From Candidatus Melainabacteria bacterium (GTDB taxonomy: Bacteria; Cyanobacteriota; Vampirovibrionia; Obscuribacterales; Obscuribacteraceae), in contig JACMKL010000294.1 in the NCBI GenBank assembly GCA_014380105.1, positions 1 to 13,074 of the forward strand: a stretch of DNA of 13,074 nt, written 5' to 3'. The translations under genes were made by a program, and so were the position numbers. Under the pieces are notes generated by a model, which was not told where the DNA came from, searched no databases, and worked only from the letters and a program-made list of their open reading frames with translations. This document shows positions 7,920 to 13,074 of the stretch, piece by piece; positions within the stretch are counted from its first letter, which is position 1, and each line of letters opens with the position of its first letter.

Positions 7920-8255
7920 TTAGCGTTTGCCTTTGCCAGCAACTGCAACGGTGCGTGAAAGCGCGTTGGTGACGAAAAGGTTGAGGCTGACGCCTTCTCT
8001 TTCTGCACGATCAACGAGAGCTTGGTGGAGCGATTTTGGCAGACGCACTGTGAATTTGCCGCTGAATTTTGTGTAGTCAGCATCGGAACGGGCAGAAGGT
8101 GTACGAGTAGTAGCCTTAGCTGCATGTTTGACGGCGCTCTTACGAACAATCTTACGAGCAACTGGTTTCTTGTGCGAAGCCTTAGCTGGTTTTGCCTTTG
8201 CGGCTGGTTTAGCTTTGGACTTGCTGGCGGTTTTACTCGATTTAGTACTGGCCAT
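7920..8255 (-). CDS. Basic-tailed ribbon-helix-helix DNA-binding protein (HicB C-terminal/Arc-like)
   Basis: This 111-residue protein has two parts. Residues 1-56 are extremely Lys/Ala/Ser/Pro-rich, with 14 Lys, 4 Arg and no acidic residue, like the tail of a histone H1-type or nucleoid protein. Residues about 62-104 (FSGKFTVRLPKSLHQALVDR, then AEREGVSLNLFVTNALSR) form a ribbon-helix-helix domain of the kind found at the C-terminus of HicB antitoxins. The beta strand GKFTVRLP would contact DNA. The usual HicB N-terminal fold is missing and no HicA-like toxin gene is adjacent, so this need not be an antitoxin; a stand-alone DNA-binding or chromosome-packing protein is as likely. AAGGAG sits six bases before the ATG. 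It is probably monocistronic, with a strong terminator downstream and a 17-bp palindrome 42-58 bases upstream that could be an autoregulatory operator. Confidence 0.85.
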   Translation of the reverse strand: MASTKSSKTASKSKAKPAAKAKPAKASHKKPVARKIVRKSAVKHAAKATTRTPSARSDADYTKFSGKFTVRLPKSLHQALVDRAEREGVSLNLFVTNALSRTVAVAGKGKR

Positions 8256-8261
8256 GATTCA

Positions 8262-8267
8262 CTCCTT
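8262..8267 (-). promoter_or_regulatory. Strong Shine-Dalgarno of the ribbon-helix-helix gene
   Basis: A perfect AAGGAG is followed by a 6-base spacer and the ATG at 8255. It fixes the start and predicts high translation. Confidence 0.85.
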
Positions 8268-8296
8268 GTTACTGTGGGGATATTTGAAAGGCATTT

Positions 8297-8313
8297 TTCG
8301 GAAAATTTCCGAA
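8297..8313. promoter_or_regulatory. Perfect 17-bp palindrome, possible operator
   Basis: TTCGGAAA (8297-8304), a central A, and TTTCCGAA (8306-8313) form a perfect inverted repeat. It lies 42-58 bases upstream of the ribbon-helix-helix start. Such proteins often repress their own gene through palindromic operators, so autoregulation is a reasonable inference. It is not followed by a T-run on the coding strand, so a terminator role is unlikely. Confidence 0.5.
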
Positions 8314-8389
8314 CGATGCGCAAGGCTGACCGAAGTAGGTACAGCCAAGCCGGGCCGCCGAATGTATGTCGGACGACTCGCTAGATTGG

Positions 8390-8420
8390 TATGCCACCTA
8401 CCACCACTCAAGGTGGCATA
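8390..8420. repeat. Inverted repeat, 10-bp arms
   Basis: TATGCCACCT (8390-8399) and AGGTGGCATA (8411-8420) are perfect reverse complements around an 11-base loop. On the minus strand the repeat lies just downstream of a candidate extended -10 box (TGGTACAAT, 8432-8424). It could therefore be a hairpin at the 5' end of the ribbon-helix-helix transcript, or a protein-binding site. Confidence 0.7.
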
Positions 8421-8423
8421 TAG

Positions 8424-8452
8424 ATTGTACCAAGGGGCGCTATGTTTTATAA
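8424..8452 (-). promoter_or_regulatory. Candidate promoter for the ribbon-helix-helix gene
   Basis: On the minus strand TG-G-TACAAT is an extended -10 (TACAAT at 8429-8424). Seventeen bases upstream is TTATAA (8452-8447), a weak -35. Transcription would start near 8416, inside the 8390-8420 inverted repeat, giving a leader of about 160 bases. Confidence 0.35.
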
Positions 8453-8517
8453 CATCGACTGGATATATTCTTTTGGTGTGATACCAGAAGTGATTGCGCA
8501 AAAGCCTGCTCCGCCGC

Positions 8518-8529
8518 TGGTGCGCACCA
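8518..8529. repeat. 12-bp perfect palindrome TGGTGCGCACCA
   Basis: This self-complementary 12-mer combines the local GGTGC and GCACC motifs head to head. It lies at the left border of the GGTGC-rich stretch. Function unknown. Confidence 0.6.
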
Positions 8530-9157
8530 CTTTTGATGGCTGATACCACTAAATTAAATTGTTTCAGAGTATTACCGATGGTGCCTTTTTTCGGGAACAT
8601 GAGGTCGGGCACCGTCACATAAACCTACCTTTTCGGGGCCATCGAAGGTAGTTTGCAGATCGACTTTGGTGCCAAAACCTCAATTACGATCTCCGCGCTC
8701 TAAATTTTGAGTTTTCTGGTGCGATTTTGGTGCGTTTTTAGATTTTCCACCCAAAAGTCTTCAAAATTGTCGTCAGTCGGTGGTGGTAAATTTGGTGCGA
8801 AACACCCTGGTCGGGCGGAGCATATTTTGAGTTGCTGCTGGTAAAGGCGAAACTCTAATTCCTGGCCCGACTTACCTCTCCAGGCATTCTGAGGTCTAAC
8901 TCGTGCACCAAATAGAGTGACCTGTCACCTCTTGTGGTGCCCTCCAAAGACTAGAAGTGAATGGTGCCTCATATGTTCGGACACGTTTTGAAGACGGTGG
9001 TGCCGTACACATGTCTGGTATGCGTATTGGAGGCGACACCATCAGCGGGCAAACCTGAAGGTCGCATCTCCCGACGAAGGCACCGGGGGTGGAGGTGACA
9101 CCGACAGTGCTGGACAGGTAAGATGCAGCGGGGCGCAAGCCAATCCGGCGGTGGCAT

Positions 9158-10258
9158 ATGAATGTACTTGTAGTAAAGCTGAGCGCCATAGGTGATGTCA
9201 TTCACGCCTTGCCTGCTGTTAACTACCTGAAGACCAAACTCCCGCAAGCCAGAATTACCTGGGTGGTCGAACCACTTTCGGCTGACCTCCTGCGCGACAA
9301 TCCCCTGGTCGATGATCTGATTGTCTTCAAGAAAAAAGAGATTGCCGGTGGTTCTTTTTCTGAACTGCGCAAGCTCTTGGGTCATTTGTTTCAGCAGAAC
9401 TACGAAGCTGCTCTCGATTTTCAAGGCTTATTTAAGAGCGCCGCCCTCTGCAAAGTTTCAAATGCAAAGCGCACATTCGGATTCGCTGGTGCCCGCGAAT
9501 TGGCACCACTGTTCTATACGGATAAGGTCGACACCGGCGACTATTTTTCCTATGGCACACACGTTGTGGTGCACAATTTGCGCCTTGCAAATGCCGCGGT
9601 GAAGGCGCTAGGCGGCATTTCGCTTGAGAAGGTTGACCTCGAGAAGGAAGTTCAAAATTTGAGCTTCCCACTTCGCGATGAGAGCACCATGTCGGAAATC
9701 GTCTCCAAACTTCCGAATCAACTTATCTATAGAAGTACTACAGAAGGTGCCGCACCTCTTGTGGTGCTCATTCCTGGCACAACCTGGGTCACAAAACTTT
9801 GGCCGGCAAGCTATTGGACTGAGCTGGGTGGATCGCTGGCTATGCGCGGAAACATCCGCCTGGCTTTGGTCGGCGGTCCGGGAGAGAAAGCTTGCAATCA
9901 GGAAATTGCCGATGGCATTCGTCGCATCAAACCTGATGTCGAACTGATGGACTTGACCGGGCAAACCGGACTTTCCGACTTGATCGGTCTGTTTTCGCTC
10001 TCAAAACTGGTCATCGGGGGCGATACCGGACCCCTTCACCTGGCGGCTGCCGTCACCAAACCCGGTGTGCTCGGAATCTATGGCAGCACACCAATTGGAC
10101 GCAACGGCCCGTTCGGAGACCACTGCAAAACAGTCTCAACGGCGCTCGAATGCCAACCCTGTTTCTCAAAAACTTGCCGCATCGGAACAATTGCCTGCCT
10201 CAACGACCTCAGTCCTGACACCGTGTTTCGAATGGCAGCCGAAGCATTGACGGATTAG
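9158..10258 (+). CDS. Glycosyltransferase family 9, heptosyltransferase-like (LPS core)
   Basis: This is a GT9 enzyme, the family of ADP-heptose:LPS heptosyltransferases that build the inner core of lipopolysaccharide on the cytoplasmic face of the inner membrane. The 366-residue protein opens with MNVLVVKLSAIGDVIHALPA, the WaaC-like nucleotide-sugar fold start. VLIPGTTWVTKLWPASYW (about 203-220) marks the second Rossmann domain. The family signature GGDTGPLHLAAA (about 287-298) has Asp289 and His294 as donor-binding residues. Near the end four cysteines (332, 335, 340, 347; C-x2-C-x4-C-x6-C) follow the pattern seen in many GT9 proteins. Length is normal. The ATG at 9158 gives the correct family start, but only a weak GGTGG precedes it. 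The gene stands alone after a long intergenic region and converges on ndk. Whether it is heptosyltransferase I, II or a related enzyme cannot be settled here. Confidence 0.87.
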   Translation: MNVLVVKLSAIGDVIHALPAVNYLKTKLPQARITWVVEPLSADLLRDNPLVDDLIVFKKKEIAGGSFSELRKLLGHLFQQNYEAALDFQGLFKSAALCKVSNAKRTFGFAGARELAPLFYTDKVDTGDYFSYGTHVVVHNLRLANAAVKALGGISLEKVDLEKEVQNLSFPLRDESTMSEIVSKLPNQLIYRSTTEGAAPLVVLIPGTTWVTKLWPASYWTELGGSLAMRGNIRLALVGGPGEKACNQEIADGIRRIKPDVELMDLTGQTGLSDLIGLFSLSKLVIGGDTGPLHLAAAVTKPGVLGIYGSTPIGRNGPFGDHCKTVSTALECQPCFSKTCRIGTIACLNDLSPDTVFRMAAEALTD

Positions 10259-10307
10259 CTCGCTTTGTTCGAATTACTAGACGGGCAAAAGACTTCTATA
10301 TAAAAGT

Positions 10308-10335
10308 AGGAGAGCGACCCGAAAGCCGCTCTCCT
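10308..10335. terminator. Hairpin between the convergent GT9 gene and ndk
   Basis: AGGAGAGCG (10308-10316) pairs with CGCTCTCCT (10327-10335) around a 10-base loop. Read on the minus strand the stem is followed by ACTTTTATA, so it fits best as the ndk terminator. On + there is no T-run, but it could still end the GT9 transcript inefficiently. Confidence 0.7.
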
Positions 10336-10355
10336 TAGAATCTGGATTCCGCAAA

Positions 10356-10372
10356 CAGGCACCAATTGCCTG
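10356..10372. repeat. Short hairpin CAGGCA-CCAAT-TGCCTG
   Basis: Six-base perfect arms with a 5-base loop lie just after the ndk stop. There is no T-run on either side; it may support the neighbouring terminator. Confidence 0.45.
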
Positions 10373-10394
10373 CTTCCGAAAATCTGGTTATGGG

Positions 10395-10850
10395 TTATTC
10401 CCAAATCCACTTGTTGAGGCTGCCTTCCCACTCAACGATTTCTTCAGGCTTGAAGAAGATTGAGATTTCGCGGGTGCCGTTTTCAGGGCTATCCGAACCG
10501 TGCACGAGGTTGCGACCGATTTCGACGGCAAGGTCGCCTCGGATGGTTCCAGGTGCAGCTTCTAAAGGTTTTGTTGCGCCGATGACTTGGCGAGCCAGTG
10601 CAACTGCATTTTTGCCTTCGAGTGCCATCGCAACGATAGGACCGGAAGTGATGTAAGCAACCAAACCATCATAGAAAGGTTTGCCTTTGTGCTCACCGTA
10701 ATGCTGTTCAGCCATTTCTTTGGTGACTTTCATCAGCTTCATGCCTACGAGCTTAAGTCCGCGCTTTTCAAAACGGCCAACTACTTCGCCCACCAAAATG
10801 CGTTCTACACCATCTGGCTTTACTGCCACAAACGTACGTTCTGCTGCCAC
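10395..10850 (-). CDS. ndk: Nucleoside diphosphate kinase
   Basis: This enzyme moves the gamma phosphate from ATP to other (d)NDPs through a phosphohistidine and so balances nucleotide pools in the cytosol. The 151-residue protein has the N-terminal FVAVKPDGV (7-15, with Lys11 at the active site). ARQVIGATKPLEAAPGTIRG (86-105) is nucleotide binding, and the catalytic NLVHGSDSPE carries His117. The last third (EISIFFKPEEIV, EW, KWIWE) is standard for the family. The frame can be extended to a TTG at 10856. However, the AAGGAG at 10858-10863 is only one base from that TTG and seven from the GTG at 10850, so GTG is the better start. It lies downstream of the helicase gene on the same strand but 218 bases away, and is probably transcribed on its own. 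Confidence 0.96.
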   Translation of the reverse strand: MAAERTFVAVKPDGVERILVGEVVGRFEKRGLKLVGMKLMKVTKEMAEQHYGEHKGKPFYDGLVAYITSGPIVAMALEGKNAVALARQVIGATKPLEAAPGTIRGDLAVEIGRNLVHGSDSPENGTREISIFFKPEEIVEWEGSLNKWIWE

Positions 10851-10857
10851 CTGCAAT

Positions 10858-10863
10858 CTCCTT
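10858..10863 (-). promoter_or_regulatory. Shine-Dalgarno deciding the ndk start
   Basis: AAGGAG has a spacer of 7 to the GTG at 10850-10848 but only 1 to the TTG at 10856, which argues for the GTG. Confidence 0.8.
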
Positions 10864-11029
10864 AAATAGATCTGCCGGGATAAACCGGTAATGGTTGATC
10901 ATCCTATTAGATCTCTGCGCCCCGGTCCGGAAATCATCCGCAGGTCTTAAACAAAATCCTTACCGATGACAGTCACTATGGGGTGAAACGTCCACAGGCT
11001 GGGCTAGAGTGCGTTTACAATGGTTGAGC

Positions 11030-11060
11030 GCGCTGCTTGAAAACGGCGCTGCTTTAAAAC
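11030..11060. repeat. Imperfect 16-base tandem duplication
   Basis: GCGCTGCTTGAAAAC (11030-11044) is followed by GCGCTGCTTTAAAAC (11046-11060), 14 of 15 bases identical. It lies just past the helicase stop. Only a weak 4-bp hairpin is present, so no clear terminator is seen here. Confidence 0.6.
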
Positions 11061-11068
11061 CGCCTGAA

Positions 11069-13074
11069 TTAGGTCGTTTTGATCAGCTTTGCAAATCTCG
11101 GGTCGAGAAGGCGGCGACCGCCCTCGTCGAACTCGACGTTGTAAAGCTCCTTATCCTTTTCGCCGATAACTTGAACGACCGACCCAACACCAAATTTTGC
11201 ATGTTGAACTTTGTCGCCTACAGCCAAACGTTCAAACGAGACTGGTGCACTTTGCTGTTGCGAGTGTGCCGTTTGAGCCGGAGGACTCTCCGAACCCATG
11301 CGCATTGCTCTTGGTTTTGCCCCAGAGTTGTTTTGATAACCCGATTGCTGCGGTGCATTGCCATAGTTGGTCGGTCTCGATTGACCGCCACCGCCGCCAC
11401 CGCCACCACCATAATTGGTCGGACGACTACCGGAAGTTTGACCGCCGCCACTGCCGTAGTTGGTTGGACGTCCACCCGAAGGTTGTCCGCCACCGCCATA
11501 ATTAGTTGGGCGTCCGCCGGATGGTTGCCCACCGCCGCCGTAATTTGATGGTCTGCCACCAGAAGAATTTTGTCCGCCACTGCCGGAATTTGGTCGCGCG
11601 CCGTAGTTGTTTCCACCGCCACCATAATTGTTTTGGCTAGGCGGCATTCCCCATCCGCCACCGTTGTCGCCGGTGATGAAAGGATCGTCAGCTGAAATCT
11701 TGTCGCGCGATTGACCTTCTGGGGCTGGGTAATACCCGGAAAGAAGTCCTGGCGAAATCTCGCGAAGGAAGCGACTTGGCACCGTGTAGTTGGTTGTAAA
11801 ACCAGAACCACCGGACGAATTGCGACCCAACGTCATACGCTTGCGCGCCAAAGTTAGATACAGCGAATCTTCAGCGCGAGTGACGCCGACGTACATCAGT
11901 AGTCTTTCTTCTTCCATTGCTGTTTCGGAATCGAGCGAACGCATGTGTGGGAAGAGACCTTCTTCCAAGCCACCCAAGAATACGACTGGAAATTCCAGAC
12001 CTTTTGCTGCGTGCAATGTCATCAGGGTGACTGAATCTTCGCCTTCTTTTACGGCATCAAGATCGCTCACCAGAGAAATTCTGGTCAAGAACGAATCGAG
12101 ATCCGGCTCGTCAGCAGACTTTTCAAACTCGCGCGCCACGTTGACTAATTCTCGAACGTTTTCAATTCGCCCGAGCGCCAATTCGTCTTTCTGCGTGTTG
12201 ACGTCTTCTTCGAGTTTGTCGATGTATTTGGTTTCTTTGAGGAATGTCTCCATCAATTCTGAAACAGAAATTGATTTGGAAAGCATATTCCAACGACTGA
12301 CCATCTCACCAAATTGACGCAATGCGATACCAGTTTTTGGTGCGATTTCGCGAATTTGATCTGTCTCGTAACAGGCTTGAACAGGGCTTATTCCCGCATC
12401 GTTTGCGTATTGATTCAAACGATCTAAAGTTGTTTTTCCAAGTCCGCGACGCGGCACATTGATGACGCGATTAAAAGCTTGTCCGTCTTGCGGGTTGTAG
12501 ATCAATTTTAAGTACGCAAGGATGTCTTTAATTTCCTGACGTTCGTAGAATCGAGTGCCACCAACGACAGTGTATGGAATATGGTTGCGTACCAGAACTT
12601 CTTCTATCGCCCGTGACTGAGCGTTTGTTCTATATAAAATCACGCAGTCTTTCAATGTGCGACCGCGCGCTGTTAGCCGCTTCAATTCTTCAACGATGTA
12701 ATAGGCTTCATCGATTTCGTCTTGCGCTTCGAAGCATTGGACTTTTCCACCCTTGCCGCGATTGCAACGCAAGACTTTGTCGATGCGTTCGGTGTTGTTG
12801 GCGATGATGCTGTTTGCGACGTCCAAAATGGTGGCAGTCGAGCGATAATTTTCTTCAAGCTTGATGATGCGTGCGGGCTTGAAGTCGTTCTGAAAACTCA
12901 ACATGATTTTGTAGTCGGCTTTTCTCCACGAATAGATCGATTGGTCGACGTCGCCTACTACCATCAATGTGCGCTCAAGCCATGGGTCTTGACCCAAAAC
13001 TTCTTCAGCTGGTTCAGCAAGCATTCTGACCAGGTCAAACTGGGCGCGGTTGGTATCTTGAAACTCGTCGACGA
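11069..13074 (-). CDS. pcrA: UvrD/PcrA-type DNA helicase, C-terminal part (5' end outside window), with Gly-rich linker
   Basis: This is a superfamily 1A 3'-5' DNA helicase acting in nucleotide-excision/mismatch repair and in clearing stalled replication or transcription. The frame is open to the right edge. There the Walker B motif VDEFQDTN is visible upstream of the Met at 13024, so that Met is internal and the gene is truncated only by the window; motifs Q, I and Ia lie outside. Motif III (GDVDQSIYSWRKAD, near 12955-12915), motif IV (LEENYRST), motif V (TLHAAKGLEFPVVFLGGLEE, near 12020) and motif VI (YVGVTRAED, near 11900-11870) follow in order. The protein ends in the PcrA/UvrD Tudor-like domain (VGDKVQHAKFGVGSVVQV ... 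FDEGGRRLL). Between motif VI and that domain is an unusually long Gly/Asn/Ser/Arg-rich linker (about 11240-11700) with tandem repeats. RecB-like or Rep identity is less likely, given the C-terminal domain. Confidence 0.93.
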   Translation of the reverse strand, partial: VDEFQDTNRAQFDLVRMLAEPAEEVLGQDPWLERTLMVVGDVDQSIYSWRKADYKIMLSFQNDFKPARIIKLEENYRSTATILDVANSIIANNTERIDKVLRCNRGKGGKVQCFEAQDEIDEAYYIVEELKRLTARGRTLKDCVILYRTNAQSRAIEEVLVRNHIPYTVVGGTRFYERQEIKDILAYLKLIYNPQDGQAFNRVINVPRRGLGKTTLDRLNQYANDAGISPVQACYETDQIREIAPKTGIALRQFGEMVSRWNMLSKSISVSELMETFLKETKYIDKLEEDVNTQKDELALGRIENVRELVNVAREFEKSADEPDLDSFLTRISLVSDLDAVKEGEDSVTLMTLHAAKGLEFPVVFLGGLEEGLFPHMRSLDSETAMEEERLLMYVGVTRAEDSLYLTLARKRMTLGRNSSGGSGFTTNYTVPSRFLREISPGLLSGYYPAPEGQSRDKISADDPFITGDNGGGWGMPPSQNNYGGGGNNYGARPNSGSGGQNSSGGRPSNYGGGGQPSGGRPTNYGGGGQPSGGRPTNYGSGGGQTSGSRPTNYGGGGGGGGGQSRPTNYGNAPQQSGYQNNSGAKPRAMRMGSESPPAQTAHSQQQSAPVSFERLAVGDKVQHAKFGVGSVVQVIGEKDKELYNVEFDEGGRRLLDPRFAKLIKTT
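11360..11580 (-). repeat. In-frame tandem repeats encoding a Gly-rich linker
   Basis: Units begin at about 11363, 11411, 11456, 11498 and 11540, spaced 48, 45, 42 and 42 bases (all multiples of three). They encode variants of SGGRPTNYGGGGQP, repeated about five times. A (CCGCCACCG)-type run near 11388-11410 lengthens one unit to nine glycines. The changes between units are substitutions and whole-codon length differences that keep the frame. Confidence 0.9.

Larger units (their letters stand above)
8256..9157. other. Long intergenic region without a convincing gene, rich in GGTGC/GCACC motifs
   Basis: Some 900 bases separate the divergent ribbon-helix-helix and GT9 genes. Frames open in this stretch are short, lack ribosome sites and have no recognisable family, and no tRNA, tmRNA, RNase P or SRP hallmark was seen. 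The left part holds the promoter region of the minus-strand gene. The right part (about 8500-9160) has about a dozen GGTGC or GCACC copies, including GGTGCC/GGCACC at 8580, 8608, 8668, 8935, 8962, 8998 and 9080, and several short inverted repeats (for example GATGGTGCC 8577-8585 with GGCACCGTC 8608-8616). It could be a decayed gene, a structured leader of the downstream gene, or an unrecognised RNA. Confidence 0.6.

Noticed and set aside
7889..8323. Alternative longer minus-strand frame over the ribbon-helix-helix gene
   Set aside because: It is the shifted frame of a gene with a clear domain and strong ribosome site; its composition is biased by the Lys/Ala codons read out of frame.
9056..9058. 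TGA as a possible selenocysteine codon, given selB in the window
   Set aside because: The frame around it is short and has no ribosome site or recognisable product, and no SECIS-like hairpin immediately follows.
8896..9201. Minus-strand open frame of about 100 codons in the intergenic region
   Set aside because: No ribosome site, Ser/Pro/Thr/Cys-rich composition typical of a chance frame, and it overlaps the confident start of the GT9 gene.
11360..11580. Regularly spaced repeats that could be taken for a CRISPR-like array
   Set aside because: The units are 42-48 bases in multiples of three, are nearly contiguous with no unique spacers, and lie in frame inside the helicase gene.
13022..13024. 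ATG at 13024 as the start of the helicase gene
   Set aside because: The frame continues upstream to the window edge and encodes the Walker B motif DEFQDTN, so this Met is internal.

Overview
The window is about 13 kb of bacterial chromosome with eight confident protein genes, one of them cut by the right edge, plus a possible gene tail at the left edge. It comes from a diderm (Gram-negative type) bacterium. Evidence for this is a GT9 heptosyltransferase-like gene and a surface-sugar cassette. Base composition is moderate, neither strongly AT- nor GC-rich. The combination of SelB, a GT-C membrane glycosyltransferase with a long soluble tail, and a Lys/Ala-rich ribbon-helix-helix protein would fit an environmental lineage such as the Cyanobacteria-related Vampirovibrionia/Obscuribacterales. 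That placement is a guess, not shown by the sequence. No transposase, integrase, CRISPR array, tRNA or rRNA was seen.

Layout, left to right. (1) 1-232: a possible C-terminal gene tail on + and a strong bidirectional terminator. (2) A DedA-family membrane protein on minus (start best placed at the GTG at 844), divergent from a SelB-type elongation factor on + (1090-3087). (3) A minus-strand cassette from 7618 to 3105. It holds a DegT/DnrJ/EryC1 aminotransferase, a left-handed beta-helix acyltransferase overlapping it by one base, and a GT-C glycosyltransferase. This looks like synthesis of an N-acylated amino sugar plus a membrane transferase that uses a lipid-linked sugar. (4) A small minus-strand gene (7920-8255) joining an H1-like basic tail to a HicB/Arc-type ribbon-helix-helix domain. 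It has a perfect 17-bp palindrome and a 10-bp-arm hairpin upstream and a textbook terminator downstream. (5) About 900 bp without a convincing gene, strongly enriched in GGTGC/GGTGCC motifs in both orientations. (6) A GT9 heptosyltransferase on + converging on nucleoside diphosphate kinase on minus, with hairpins between. (7) The C-terminal part of a UvrD/PcrA helicase on minus, running off the right edge. Its linker before the last domain has expanded into a Gly/Asn/Arg-rich tandem repeat.

The envelope theme (sugar cassette, heptosyltransferase, perhaps DedA) recurs through the window. The other genes are housekeeping: translation, nucleotide balance and DNA repair. The points most worth a second look are the RHH/basic-tail protein with its upstream palindromes, the GGTGCC-rich intergenic region, the glycine-rich repeat in the helicase, and the unusual switch residues of SelB. 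I did not find a complete new system that I could defend.
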